Assembly: GCA_037447655.1 (NCBI GenBank)
Contig: JBBHKE010003180.1
Coordinates: forward strand, 62,001-126,000
Source: Zygnema cylindricum
Taxonomy: Eukaryota; Streptophyta; Zygnematophyceae; Zygnematales; Zygnemataceae
Length of the DNA stretch: 64,000 bases
Direction of reading: 5' to 3'
The notes under the pieces are model-generated. The model saw only the letters and a program-made list of their open reading frames with translations, searched no databases and had not been told where the DNA came from. Both the position numbers and the translations under genes were made by a program. This document shows positions 1 to 11,023 of this stretch, in pieces. Positions within the stretch are counted from its first letter, which is position 1, and each line of letters opens with the position of its first letter.

Positions 1-60
1 GATTATTAGTTACAATCACGTTTTATACTTTGATGGTTTTACCTTCACGTTGTTAACAAT
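1..60 (+). repeat. Dispersed repeat block T, copy 1 (partial)
   Basis: The block around CACGTTTTATACTTTGATGG and its following bases recurs at about 24,440 (inverted), 50,880 and 60,170. It is cut by the window start. It may be the end of a dispersed element, but no terminal repeat or target duplication is visible. Confidence 0.5.
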
Positions 61-1589
61 ATAATCATCATTTTTTTATTCATACGGAAAATCCTACAAA
101 GGTATCAAAATGTTAGGGCCAACTTGTTTTACATATCTTGACCAATGATTACGAATTACATGACACGAGGATGTATAATTATATAACGGTGATATGAGTC
201 GTTTTTTTTTTTAGCAAATTGTAAGGTTGTTAAATGAATCCATAAATGATTTGCAAAAGCTACATGGAAATCAATGTTGAGCGAAAGCCTCTTTGGTCTC
301 ACCTACCAAAACGGAGCTTCATGTGAATATATTTTCGAAATTGAAAGTTATTCGTCATTTTTCGTGGTGCTTATAACGAAACCACTCACGATACTTAATA
401 CGTGCGTTAAATATTTTTTTAGATATGTAACGAGCTGTGTGCATTTGTATAACCACATATTATTGGAAAATTTGGAAATATCACAATTAGGAATCATGCT
501 GAAAACGAACGATATCTATTTGTTGGCCATATTGGGTACTCAGTTAATCCTTTGTCAACACAAAAGGATACACCTATATACGACATAAAAAAAAATATCA
601 GGGTGACAATTTTGAAAACTTAGTACTTCACAAGACGAGTGACATCGATGTTGTCATCGCTCACGTCTTGACAACCAGATGTTGAATGATTGTTTAAATT
701 TTTTTTAGCTTCGTTAAAACAAAGAACGATACAGATGTTAACATTAATGAACTTATAAAATTTATGAGTAATTTATTAATTAGGAAATACAAAGTAAAAG
801 TCATAAATACTAACATGAGTGCAAACTTGAATTTTACATTTTGAATTTAAAAGTAAAAAACCAATGGTCAAACCCACAATTTAAAAGTTAGTACTTTGAA
901 TTATGACAATAAAATTATAAATTTTGAACCCTAAATTGTTGAATGCACATCAATATTAGCTATTTGGAACAGTTCTTAAAAGGGGAGTAGATACAAGAGG
1001 ATAAAGTTAGAAAGGTGTACAGCGAAGTAATAAAAGACATTATATTTAGTTTGCACGAAAGACATTATATTTAGTTTTTTTTATTTTGAATTTTGCACAA
1101 GCTTTTCAAAGCTAATTTGGATTAAAACATTTCAGCGGTAGTAGTGAACTGTTTAAATGGTTGTTTAAGCGATTGTAGGTCTAGGCGTTAACGTCTACAT
1201 CCAACATTGACATTTACCGAAAACCTCTAAGAGAATAAGTTGTGGATCCTAAGACGTCATCAAGCACGTCAATAAAATTGACATATTGCTGATGTACTAC
1301 ACAGTACAGTACTGTACAGTACACTGTGTATCGCTATTAGTGATAAATTTAGTTTTGCCCATAGATGTCTCATGCGCATAAAACGCACGCATGAAACGCC
1401 CAAAAAATAACGAATATGGGCATGAAACAAAATTCAATATATAATAAAATGCGTTGACCAACTTTGACTTTATAATAAAAATAAAATAAAAATACACGTA
1501 ATAATCTAATGGAAAAGAGGCATAATAAAGAATACTACTGCAACTTAATCAACCTTATTTTTGTTTTATGTTAATATGCGTACTGTTTA
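61..1589. other. No gene recognised; AT-rich spacer
   Basis: I see only short open frames without family motifs, including a 104-codon frame at 274-588 with no recognisable domain. Near 1,318-1,345 there is a decayed match to the common MITE end (ACTGTGTATCGCTATTAG), so at least part of the stretch is old transposon debris. Confidence 0.5.
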
Positions 1590-2110
1590 ATTAGCGTTAG
1601 CTACTATAATCTTGATTGCTTTTCAAAGTGTAATGTACCAATTGTGTCCGTTTGTACCAAAACCATTCATTATTTTGTACAGACGTACAAAATAAGTGTC
1701 AGGTAATGGCGTGGACAGGGGAAATTGAGTGCGTCGCCACGGAAAAACCTTCTCAGATTTGATTCCAAATTCATAAAGACGAAGGAAAATCACAAAAATA
1801 TGTTCTCACGTGTTCAAGTGTCAAATATGTGAACATAGACTGTAGGTACTATTCAATTAGCGTTAGTTGGTTTATATTAAACTTTTCTAAAATTTAAATA
1901 GTGGAGTGTAAAAAACAAATGAGATCTTACCAAAATTGCGCATTGTTTTCTACAGGCGTACAAAAATAAGTGTCAAGTAAAGGTGTCGACACGGGAAATT
2001 GAATGCTTCGCCACAAAAAAACGCACTCAGATTTGATTCCCAGTCTTAAAGATGAGGGAGAATCGCGAGAACTTGTTCTCACATGCTCAAGCGTCGAGTA
2101 TGTGAACAAA
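1590..2110 (+). repeat. Two diverged tandem copies of a ~260-bp unit
   Basis: Copy one (about 1,590-1,837) and copy two (about 1,856-2,109) share, in order, ATTAGCGTTAG, a TACCAAAA block, GTACAAAATAAGTGTCA, CTCAGATTTGATTCC and a TATGTGAACA end. They differ by many substitutions and small indels, so the duplication is old. No coding potential is seen. Confidence 0.6.
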
Positions 2111-2449
2111 GCATAGTTCAAAAGTAGGCGTTTTTTATGGTATGCCTTTGGTCGCCGCCTTTATCGTAAGTTGTGTTATGGGCTTTTCATGTGATCTTCT
2201 TAGATCGCTACTTTGATCAGCGACCGTCCGATCGTCTGAATCTGAGGGTGTAAATAATTTTTTTTGGTCCGAATGTTTTAATTGGTCCAATTTTTGGTCC
2301 GAATGTTTTAATTGATCCAAATAGGTCAGAATACAATATGGGTCTTAAGGTCATATTGTATGTTTTGCATACAATAAGCATATTGTATGGGCCTACTTTC
2401 ACCTACTTTTGAACTATGGAACAAGACTATCGCGGCTACATCCAAACTA

Positions 2450-2648
2450 CTCCTTGAATCGTTGGTAGCGTATAGAAGTTATAAGTGTAAAGAAAAAATT
2501 TGCTTCATTCATTCTAATTTAATGCCAAGAGACGTGGAAGATTATGGTCCACGTCCTTAAATAGTGTGATTTATTATATTTAAGGTATCAATGTCAAAAT
2601 TTTGGGGTGCCGATCTAGCGTACATAAGGCTAAAAACGATTCACGGTG
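2450..2648 (+). mobile_element. MITE family B, copy 1 (TA-flanked, 199 bp)
   Basis: The left end is a mutated TIR (TCCTTGAATCGTTGGTAGCG) and the right end is AACGATTCACGGTG. TA lies outside each end (2,448-2,449 and 2,649-2,650). The interior matches copy 2 at 3,092-3,290 and a truncated copy at 7,793-7,959. The TA flanks suggest a Tc1/mariner-type target; no transposase is encoded. Confidence 0.7.
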
Positions 2649-2869
2649 TAGTGTGAGGTGTATAAATTAGCGTTAGTTTTTGACTTTTTGTTGGCGTTAG
2701 GCACTTTAACCCAAAATAGTGTTTAACCCTAATACGATTCACAGTGCACCATTCAACCCTCTATTTGAATATTTTCGTACATTATAATCGTACATTTATT
2801 TCGTAGGAAAAGTATACGCATTTTACGAAAGTTAAAAATTTATAAAAAATAACAAAATTTCGTAAAAAT

Positions 2870-3085
2870 GTCAAAATTCGTACCAGTGAGTCATCTTGGT
2901 TTCGCCGCTTAAAACATATTTTCTCCGTACACACATGTCCGATTTTCACATAGAGACCGCCAATCATAAGGTGAGAATCTCGGCTTTCATTCGCAGCGTC
3001 AGATCCATTATCCGACTAGCGAGTACGAATAAAAGATGATTTAAGTGACAAAAAACACATCAACACTAATAGCGATACAAGGTGT
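2870..3085 (+). mobile_element. MITE family A, decayed copy
   Basis: The interior contains the family A signature: CCGCTTAAAACAT, a CCGTACACACATGTCCGATT block, GAGACCGCCAATCATAAGGT and a right end ACTAATAGCGATACAAGGTG. The intact relative is at 37,152-37,352. The left end is unclear and may lie near 2,745. Confidence 0.55.
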
Positions 3086-3091
3086 CATGTA

Positions 3092-3290
3092 CACCTTGAA
3101 TCGTTATCAGCGTATAAAAATTATTAGTGTAAAGAAAAAATTAGCGTCATTCATTCTAATTTAGTGCCAAGAGACGTGGGAGATCATGGTCCACGTACTT
3201 AAATAGTGTAATTTATTATATTTGAGGTATCAATGTCAAAATTTTGGGGTGCCGATATAGCGTACATAAAGCTTATAACGATTCACGGTG
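3092..3290 (+). mobile_element. MITE family B, copy 2 (TA-flanked, 199 bp)
   Basis: The TIRs are CACCTTGAATCGTTATCAGC and the complement of ATAACGATTCACGGTG, with TA at 3,090-3,091 and 3,291-3,292. Length and interior equal copy 1 at 2,450. The element sits head to head with the right end of the family A copy, separated by only a few bases. Non-autonomous. Confidence 0.75.
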
Positions 3291-3451
3291 TAGCATCCGC
3301 AAAAGATACATTGTCATCGCCCGAATTAGAATATCGTCACATCGCTAAGGTTATCGATAAAAATGGATAATGGGCTACGTGCCTACGTCGGTATGTTATA
3401 ATCTGCCGTGTCAGAGATGTTTTCAAAGAGCGAATACATATTCCATGTTGC

Positions 3452-4142
3452 AGAGGTCGCAAAAGTGAAAATTTTATATAACCGAAACCGACCGTTTTTT
3501 TTCTCCAAAATTTGAGTAACCGACTCCCGACCGTGTTATGTCACGCTCCAAAATTGTTAATCGTTAACCAACCGTCGTTTACGAAAATAAAAGTCAACCG
3601 AAACTCGATTCGTCGCGACTAACCGTGCCCGCCCGTAACCGAAAAAGTACAAAATTATCTAATGTACGACGTATGTATAAGCCAATAATTACGATTTGTT
3701 GCGTTCACTTAGATTTGTGAAATGAATAGTGTACTAATGTGTCAGATTTGCGACGCTTTGTCGCGTTCCCTAAGATTTGCGAAATGAATAGTGTACTAAC
3801 GTGTCAGATTTGCGACGCTTTGTCGCGTTCCCTAAGATTTACAAAAAATATAGTGTTACTACCGTGTCAGATTTGCGACCCTAATCATGATGTCACGTAC
3901 TTCCACGATACCAAAGAGTACAAAGTACAATAGTGTTGGATTGTATAGACAGTACAATTTTATTTATTTTTTGTTTTTTACTTACCCGACCGTAACCGAC
4001 TTTTTTCTATTTTATAGTGAATGAAACCACCGCAACTGCCCGGCCCCCAAAATTTGGCAACCGAATTTGATCACGATCAGGCGCAGGCGCAGGCAGTCAG
4101 TTAACGGTCCGTCACGGTTTCGGTTGACCGTTTGCGACCTCT
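3452..4142. mobile_element. 691-bp TIR element (non-autonomous, hAT-like ends)
   Basis: Perfect 12-bp inverted termini AGAGGTCGCAAA / TTTGCGACCTCT bound the segment, followed inside by diverged inverted copies of ACCGAAACCG. No 8-bp target duplication can be read, so the superfamily is uncertain. The interior holds a ~62-bp tandem repeat and no transposase frame. Confidence 0.55.
3703..3880 (+). repeat. ~62-bp tandem repeat, about 2.6 copies
   Basis: TGTCAGATTTGCGACGCTTT starts at 3,740 and 3,802, and a diverged TGTCAGATTTGCGAC starts at 3,865 (periods 62 and 63). Each copy also has AATAGTGTACTAA. It lies wholly inside the 3,452-4,142 element, so it probably expanded within it. Confidence 0.7.
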
Positions 4143-5381
4143 ACCTCCTCCATAGTTCCACGTTTCCATACAGCAAGACGGTTTAACGACTCTCAATATT
4201 CCCGATACTAGTGACAAACGATGCGATAAGATAAATTGTATCTTTAAAATAAACGAGTATCGTCATGCTATGCAAGCACTTATGTGATTTTTTTTTAATG
4301 CAATTTCACTTAAAGAAATTAATGCTTTGAGTGGCAATAAGACATCGTGCTACAAAGTTTTGGCGTTTACAAATAGGGCCTCGTGGTCACGTCAATATCT
4401 GGGTGTTGTGAATTTTTTACCGTGTTTTTAGAATTCAAACTTCAGCTTAACATCGGTTTCCACTTTGTTATAATTAAGATGACTACAAACATGGTTGTTC
4501 AACACGAAAAGTAACATCTAATAAAAACTAAATCTCGTACACAACTTCATGACTTTTTTTCTATTATAACAATAAAAAACTACACAAATGGGCAAAATAA
4601 TCATAAATTCGTCGTATTCTCGAGTGTAACTTTCTTTACTTAAAAACAAAATCAAACATGAATCAACGATGTTCTTACGCAAATACCTCGTCTTGAGTAA
4701 TCGCGAACAAAGCAACATTTGATAACAAAAATTCTAAATTATAAAACCATGCAATCTTTCCTCTAATAAAGGGCGTTTACGACATTAATAATATGAATCA
4801 AACAAAAAATAACAAGTAATGACTGCCTATTTTTTTCACAATTTGTCAAATTTTGTATTTTTACCTATCTTACTATGAAGACCCTAATGGCAGATCCGTT
4901 TTACCCAAATCAGCGTTATAGATCAATTAGAGTAATTTCTTTTTTCGAAATCTTGAAAAAATCTAAATTAGCGTTAATAACGCTAACTATTTTTAACACT
5001 AATAATTTATTAAATCCCGCGAGTGCACAAAGCTACATTTTTGTTCCACATATTTAGAGTGTTTCTTTTACTTTGTTGAAATAAAGTATGAAATTTGCAA
5101 GGTATGCACCAAACTTTTTTCACTAGTTTAGAGCATTAAAATATGGCACATAAGCCCAATTTTATATCATTAACCTATTTATTTATATTGGAGCCAATCA
5201 CTCGACTTTAAGTATGTTGTTTTTCGAAACAGGATTAATATTTATATATGTTGGTTATACCATTTAGTTGTGTGGCCCATAATGGGCCACGTTAGAAAAC
5301 ATAGTTAGCTATAATAAAGTGTCCATGCTAGTAATTTGCGCCCTCTAGTACAATAAACCTGTCATTGCTATTGAGTGTTAG
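4143..5381. other. No gene recognised
   Basis: AT-rich sequence with short unsupported open frames. There is a small palindrome GTGGCCCATAATGGGCCAC at about 5,273-5,291. No domain, RNA gene or terminal repeat was recognised. Confidence 0.4.
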
Positions 5382-5792
5382 TTGTTTCACAATAAAATAA
5401 TTACGACACATATGTACAGAATAGAGGAATTGTATGGAGGAATACAAAAATTCGAAAAAGGTTGTTATTTGTTTCTGCATATAAAGAAGAGTTTGTTTTC
5501 CAATTATTGGAAACGAACAACTTGCGCACACTATCGTTATATTATAATCCAATATGTATGTTTCATAAAATTAAAAAATCCACAAGTACGTTTCTCGTCG
5601 GATGTTGTTAAGAAAGTACATTTACACTTTAAAAACGTCGATAACCTCAACGTACAAGATAGAATATTGACACAAAAATCGACGTCAAGCATAAAAAATA
5701 ATGTTAATTGTATTTTTTTTTACACTCTTTCGCAAAGTAGCATAAATAAAACTAAATTGTTGTTTACACTAATTTGTTTTTTCGATTACTAA
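5382..5792 (+). CDS. Unrecognised 136-codon open frame (doubtful)
   Basis: An open frame of 136 codons begins at an ATG. The translation is rich in Lys, Ile, Phe and Asn and shows no motif, signal peptide or repeat I recognise. Composition matches the surrounding AT-rich DNA and there is no supporting splice or promoter context. Chance is a good explanation; it is listed because it is among the longer non-repetitive frames here. Confidence 0.12.
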   Translation: MFHNKIITTHMYRIEELYGGIQKFEKGCYLFLHIKKSLFSNYWKRTTCAHYRYIIIQYVCFIKLKNPQVRFSSDVVKKVHLHFKNVDNLNVQDRILTQKSTSSIKNNVNCIFFYTLSQSSINKTKLLFTLICFFDY

Positions 5793-5799
5793 AGATGGG

Positions 5800-7287
5800 T
5801 GGGGTTATGCAGTATTCATATTAAGGCTTAACGCAATCCTCAGACCAAAGTGAAGCAGTAGAGCAAAATGGGATTTTTCGCTAGAATAGAGCGACGAGAA
5901 AACTCAATGAGTATTATATCCACAAGAAGTTAGGGAAAAATTTACTAGAAAAAGTGCAATGGAAAAAACCATCAAAGTGTCCAAGGGGTAAAAAAAAAAA
6001 GAACAGAAACATTGAATACTATACAAGCCAAAAGAGACAAATGAAAGAGGAAAAAATGAAAAAATCAACGCTAAACAAAAGTCAAAAACCACCAAAACTA
6101 AACATATCTACTCAAGATAACTACACACAAAGGGAAAAAACAATAGAAGATGGCCCACAATGGTAACAAATTAAAGTCCATACCCACAAAGATTGTGCAT
6201 GTAATATGGATCCCTTGGTGGAGAATAAAGGAGGCTCCGCCCATCATCCGCCATTGTGCTCCGTCGTAGAATGGTCGTGGAGTGCGTTCCTTGAAGGGCA
6301 CTTGATATATTTTCACGTTGAAAAGCAAGAAGAAGGCTCAAAGGATTTGGGTTCAAATGCTTCTACTATAGATGCAAGGAGAATTGCCAAAGGACTTGTC
6401 TAAGGAGTCAAAACTTTACAAAGCAAATGGGACGAAGTATCAGTGAACATAATTTGTTAGACGTGGTTGTATCTTGAGAAGCCACGCCCTTATTCATGAA
6501 GCGCGAAAGGAGGCGTGGGTCCAAGTCGGATCCATGAGAACCAACTCACCCAAGTTCCTCCCAGCCCTGCGGAGGAAATCCAAGCCCAACAAGGACTACG
6601 AAGACCACTCTATTACGATCGACGAGGAAGTATATGAGAAACATCTCATTTCACAATTTAACTTACTTCGACACCGATCGTGGCATTACATGGCGAATCA
6701 AATCATACGCAACAGTACGTTCTTCCCTACAGGAGCAATGGAGTTAATGAATGCCTTCAGAGTCAAGAGCACAACGCGGACGCCTAAGGAGCACAAGGGT
6801 GAGGCAAACCAAAACGTAGACTAAAGGCCAACATTAATTGGATATACGTCAAACAAACTTTCTTAAAAATCGACGAGGCTACGCATTGTCCCTGACCCAT
6901 AACGTGAACGTCTGCGAGCACACGATTAGGCATAAGGTAACATGTCTAATAGATTATGGAATTCATCAGCTTCAAGCTGCTCATAGCGGTCTAGTTATTT
7001 TGCTTACTGGAATTATAAAATATATGGAGTCACTAAACTTGAACGTAAAATTTCAAAAACGTGTTACGTCGTCGCAAATATTTAGATTCGTAAAAATTTA
7101 GAAGTGGATTCAGAAAAAGGTTTTGGACGCGTGTTCGTAAAAGAGGAGGGTTCTTATTAGTTTTTGTACATCTTTTAGTTTTTGGTTTGGTGCCTTTTGC
7201 CACGCGTCGAGCTATGGCTTAAAAGCTCGTCCGGGTTATCCCATGGGGCCTACTGCTTTATTTGGTCCCCGATAGTGCCCTGATAGT
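5800..7287. other. Low-evidence region with short open frames
   Basis: Several frames of 60-116 codons occur; the longest (6,474-6,824, plus) encodes a Lys/Arg-rich peptide with no recognisable family. GC is slightly higher than in the flanks around 6,200-6,800, so a decayed gene or element is possible. No catalytic motif or splice model could be assembled. Confidence 0.25.
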
Positions 7288-7297
7288 NNNNNNNNNN
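7288..7297. other. Assembly gap (10 N)
   Basis: Ten consecutive N characters. Continuity across this point is not proven by the sequence. Confidence 0.99.
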
Positions 7298-7559
7298 ATG
7301 ATGTCATGTGGCACTTAGCAATAATCTGAATACATGCGATATAGCCGTGGGGTTTTAAAACTGTAACTATGCAATTTATATTATTTAATGTGATAAATTT
7401 ATGCACCTGATATTAGACGGTGCAGAGGACCGTGATTTACTCTTACTTACTGCGATTAAAAAAGAAATGTGATTATTCCTACGCCGGGGTACACCGATTC
7501 AAGCCCAAAAAAAGACAGCAAAGAAAATATTGAATCGCGGCATGACGGAAAAACGCTGG

Positions 7560-7793
7560 CATGCTTCTTTAACGTTTAAACATCTCATTGATAAGTTTGA
7601 AAATGACGTGACAGTGGGTCGAAAAAACGCAACACGACAAATTTTCGTACATCCTAAGTTCAAGAATGACGCAAATTGTACTCTACAAATTTGCAATTTC
7701 TTCGTACGGTCGCAAAAAGGCAGTACGGCGCTAAGTTATAAAAGAAACGACAGAAAAAAACCCGAACTTAGCCACATGGGGCCGCATCCTTAT
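7560..7793 (+). repeat. Dispersed repeat pair member (inverted partner at 58,800-59,030)
   Basis: The segment containing GTGACAGTGGGTCGAAAAAA, TACGGTCGCAAAAAGGCAGT and TTAGCCACATGGGGCCG appears in reverse orientation at about 58,800-59,030 with modest divergence. The GGCCCCATGTGGCTAAG edge could be the terminus of a transposon, but no second terminus was found. The 88-codon frame here is not convincing. Confidence 0.6.
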
Positions 7794-7959
7794 TAGTGTA
7801 AAGAAAAAATTAGCGTCATTCATTCTCATTTAGTGCCAGGAGACGTGGCAGATTATAGTCCACGTATTTAAATAGTGTAATTTATTATATTTAACGTATC
7901 AATGTCAAAATTTTGGGGTGCCGATATAGCGTACATAAGTCTAATAACGATTCACGGTG
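7793..7959 (+). mobile_element. MITE family B, copy 3 (5'-truncated)
   Basis: The interior and right end of family B are present (TTAGTGTAAAGAAAAAATTAG is shortened here; TAACGATTCACGGTG then TA at 7,960-7,961). The left TIR is missing: the element joins directly to the repeat ending near 7,793. The last ~50 bp, with CTAATAACGATTCACGGTGT, is repeated once more at about 7,986-8,020. Confidence 0.65.
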
Positions 7960-8083
7960 TACTGTAGTAAGTAGTAATAACTAATAAGGCTAATAACGAT
8001 TCACGGTGTACTGTAGTAAGAAGTAACAATGGGCGGTGTGCACGGAGGTGTGTCCATGAGCATAATCTGCTGTAATAAGTAAC

Positions 8084-8480
8084 ATGTACGGACAGGCACC
8101 AACGAACAATATGAGCCTACCGTTTTTCCACACGTGGCCCTTTCCATCTCTTCCAATTCTATTGCCACATTTTCTCCATATGTGTCCTCCTTCCCCTTCT
8201 CCCCTAACTTTTTCTTCGTCGTTCATTCATCCTTCCCTCTTCTCTTCGTTCTATCCCTTTTTTTTCAGCCCATCCTCACTCTCTTTTTCCCTCTCCATTC
8301 TACTCCAGCCAACTCCTTTCTCCTCCCAGTTCCCTCTCAACTCCACTCCTTTCATTTCCTTCCAGCGTCCTCCCTCTCCTCCCTCCCTATTCAATCCATC
8401 CCTCCACCCAACCTTCCCTTCCCTGGTGTCTCTTTACCGACTATTTTGTTTATTATTATTATTCTTATTTTTTTTATTAT
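8084..8480 (+). promoter_or_regulatory. Pyrimidine-rich tract upstream of the trihelix gene
   Basis: A run of nearly pure C/T sequence on the plus strand lies just upstream of the trihelix open frame. Such tracts are common in leaders or promoters of plant-like genes, and that role is inferred from position only. The 136- and 153-codon Pro/Ser/Phe-rich frames inside it follow from the base composition. Confidence 0.3.
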
Positions 8481-8659
8481 TATTTTTTACGTAGTTTCAA
8501 GGCCCGTTTTCATCCTGTCGTTTTGCGGAGGGAGAACAACTGATCGTCGACGCCAACATTTTCCACCTCCAGTCAGCACTATCGATACACAGTAGACTTT
8601 CTTCCACGGGTGTGTGCACACCCAACCCTGCCGGAGGCAATAATGCACCTCCATTCGGA

Positions 8660-9724
8660 ATGACGTCAGATGCAACAGTTTCAAAAGGTTTCGCATCAGA
8701 TCCACAGCGAAGTGGGAATCTCATCGGCACGCAAGGACCAATGGTAGGGTTTGTTAACGAAACAACCAAGAATTTCGCACTGCCCACAGTGGGGTTCTTA
8801 GTGCCATTTCCTTTTCCGGGTTTTAGGGTTGGAGAAGTTTTTCCTCAAGCCTATTTCCATGCAGTTAACCCTTACAGCAATCATGAATTTCCGCAGATGA
8901 TACAAACAGTTAGACAGCCTTTTGGCAATTTGAATCACACAGAAAATGCAGCCAATGAAAAACCATTTACGCCAATTTTTCAGAGTGAGAGTGCCATACT
9001 CGGGAAAAGAATCAGAGGAGATAGGAGAAAAGACACAAGTAAAAAAGAAACGGTCTCTCCAATGAAAAAGACAAAGAGAACAACGGACGAAACAGCAATT
9101 CCAAACATCTCCAGTGGAAACTCGTTCGGAGAAGGGGGCATGGAAGCGAGAGCGAGATGGACGGAGAACGAAACTTTGGTTTTAGTTTCTGTACAAGGTA
9201 AACGTATGGAAATGGAGAGAGCTTTGGGAGTACGAGTGAAATCCAAAAGTAGACTTGAGAAATGGAAAATCATTAGCGACGAACTTCAGGAGTTGGGAGT
9301 GTGGAAAGACCCTTATCAATGCAGAAACAAATGGGTAAATACATTTAAAAACTACAAACAAGTTAAAGCTTATTGTCTTCCCAATGGAGGAAAAACGTAT
9401 TGGGAATTAAGTTATGATAAACGGAGAGCTCTCGGCATACCGACAAATTTCCACGAACGTGTCTATAAGGCAATTGAAATGTCACTCGGAGGATCTGAAC
9501 AAAATAGTACGACACATGTGAAAGAAACCGTTTTTCAAAGAACAAGAGAGGAGGACAGTGAAGACGAGGGTGTGAACATTGGGGAAGAATTATCCACAGA
9601 AGAGGATTGCGAGACTGACCCAGAAACATCTGAAACTACGGACACAGAAACTACTGACATGGAAACAATGCTGGAAACGCCAAAAAAAGAAGATGCTCGT
9701 CGGAACACTGCTACGAGTCCCTAA
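8660..9724 (+). CDS. Trihelix (SANT/Myb-like) DNA-binding protein, interrupted
   Basis: The first in-frame ATG is at 8,660; the frame is open further upstream, so an earlier exon or start is possible. Counting from the upstream codon at 8,612, a basic, nuclear-localisation-like patch (KKTKR) lies near residues 150-155. A trihelix/SANT-like domain follows near 181-290: RWTENETL, RLEKWKIISDEL, CRNKWVNTFKNYK, then TYWELSYDKR and a hydrophobic end. These spaced aromatic residues match GT-type trihelix domains, which bind DNA. An acidic Glu/Asp/Thr-rich tail follows to TAA at 9,722. The same frame continues for 67 codons beyond that stop. It may be a host transcription factor or the Myb-like partner protein of a PIF/Harbinger element; a Harbinger relic exists at 32.3 kb but is not adjacent. 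Confidence 0.7.
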   Translation: MTSDATVSKGFASDPQRSGNLIGTQGPMVGFVNETTKNFALPTVGFLVPFPFPGFRVGEVFPQAYFHAVNPYSNHEFPQMIQTVRQPFGNLNHTENAANEKPFTPIFQSESAILGKRIRGDRRKDTSKKETVSPMKKTKRTTDETAIPNISSGNSFGEGGMEARARWTENETLVLVSVQGKRMEMERALGVRVKSKSRLEKWKIISDELQELGVWKDPYQCRNKWVNTFKNYKQVKAYCLPNGGKTYWELSYDKRRALGIPTNFHERVYKAIEMSLGGSEQNSTTHVKETVFQRTREEDSEDEGVNIGEELSTEEDCETDPETSETTDTETTDMETMLETPKKEDARRNTATSP

Positions 9725-9928
9725 AAATCCCTAAACACCGCGGGCCAAGAAAAGGAACCCGAAATTGGGAAGACTTCACGCGAATTGGACAAGAACGATG
9801 TTTGGAAAAAACTAGCAGAGTCAATGGAAAAAAGATGGGAAAGGGAAGAAAAATGGACACAGAAACTTCTAGATTTGGTGAACATTATTGTTGAAAAAAA
9901 AGATGGAGGAGAAGGCGGAAAGGCATAA
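9725..9928 (+). pseudogene. In-frame C-terminal continuation of the trihelix gene
   Basis: Directly after TAA 9,722-9,724 the same frame stays open for 67 codons to TAA at 9,926. The peptide contains DVWKKLAESMEKRWEREEKW followed by a Leu/Val-rich helix, resembling the C-terminal coiled-coil helix common in trihelix proteins. The stop is therefore probably a recent nonsense change, a sequencing error or a read-through site. A short intron is less likely because the frame is preserved. Confidence 0.6.
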
Positions 9929-10846
9929 GGAATGATTTTTTTGTCATTCTTTTATCCATATTTGGTTTTGAGTGAAGGATAAACAGGAAAAAATAAGTTT
10001 ATTATAATGCCGAACTAGCGGCAAAAGTTGTGCTTTGTTGTGCACAAACTCTTTTTTTTTATATATATGACAAAAGATTAATGTTTTTCTTATTTTTGTT
10101 TTGTAAGTCTCTATCTATTTGTTTGTTATAACATTGTCATTTCTTACTCACTATGAAAAATAATTTAAACTGTTGTCTGAGTTTGTCATGTGTCTTTTTT
10201 TTCGACGCATGATGCATCATTTTGTACCTCCGCTATGTTATGTCCGTCTTTTTTATTGATGATTCTGTACTTGTTTTTCTGCTGTGAAAGTTATTTTAAA
10301 TGTTGACTGAGGTTTCATGAATGCAAGATTCATGATTCTATACTCCCGGTATCTGCTTCTATATGATTAGCCGCCACTGCAGCCACCTATCACAGAATAA
10401 AACATCCATTCTCTCTCCCAGGGGCAAACTAACTGAATTTTTGACGAAAGTTTTTTAATCTTTTATAAATTGCCTTTCCCTACTTCGACAATGCCCTTTT
10501 ACCACAATGTCAGCCAGAGGTTTCGGCTAGAAAAACCTTTTTTCTATTTTTCTTAATAAAAACATGTTTGTTTTGAATGTTCTGGATTGGTTAACATTGA
10601 TTTTTTTTGGGATTTTTTTCCTTTCGACTTTTGAAAAAGTAAAATACTCATTACGAAAGAAATGCATTCAAACCGTGTAAAATCATAGAAGGGTGAGAAA
10701 ATGATTCCAAATAATCACGATGCTTCATATGATCCTCCAATGTTTTATCAGAACTTTTCTTCATTTGTTTTTCTAAATTATTTGTGAATGCTTATAAGAA
10801 GCCACAGACTATTATTAGAGACTATTGTTTAAGCTGAAGGAGCTAA
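9929..10846. other. 3' flank of trihelix gene; no gene recognised
   Basis: T-rich sequence with possible polyadenylation signals (for example AATAAAAC near 10,396). No other open frame with recognisable content occurs. It may be 3' UTR or a long intron leading to the candidate exon at 10,847. Confidence 0.35.
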
Positions 10847-11023
10847 ACAATTGCCGTTTTGCCCCATGTGGGATCAGCCTCATCCATGTCAGTTTCAGGA
10901 GGGGGAGGAGGGGAAAGAGGAGAAACCCAGCCACATGTAGAACGAAGTACAGCGGATATCTTGGCGTTGCAGAAATGGCGACAGCTGGAAAGAAGGGCGG
11001 AACATCTGGAGGTGGAGCTGTAG
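10847..11023 (+). CDS. Candidate exon or gene fragment, Gly-rich then coiled-coil
   Basis: A frame of 58 codons runs from just after a TAA to TAG at 11,021. It encodes a Ser/Gly-rich segment and then an amphipathic helix (ILALQKWRQLERRAEHLEVE). After the TAG the same frame reads KMGFLRHDVAIRY before the next stop. This resembles the coiled-coil part of a trihelix-type protein, so it may be a downstream exon or duplicated tail of the 8.66-kb gene. No strong splice acceptor was identified. Confidence 0.3.
   Translation, partial: TIAVLPHVGSASSMSVSGGGGGERGETQPHVERSTADILALQKWRQLERRAEHLEVEL

Noticed and set aside
8084-8595. Pro/Ser/Phe-rich 136- and 153-codon frames
   Set aside because: They overlap in two frames within a C/T-rich tract and have no domain.
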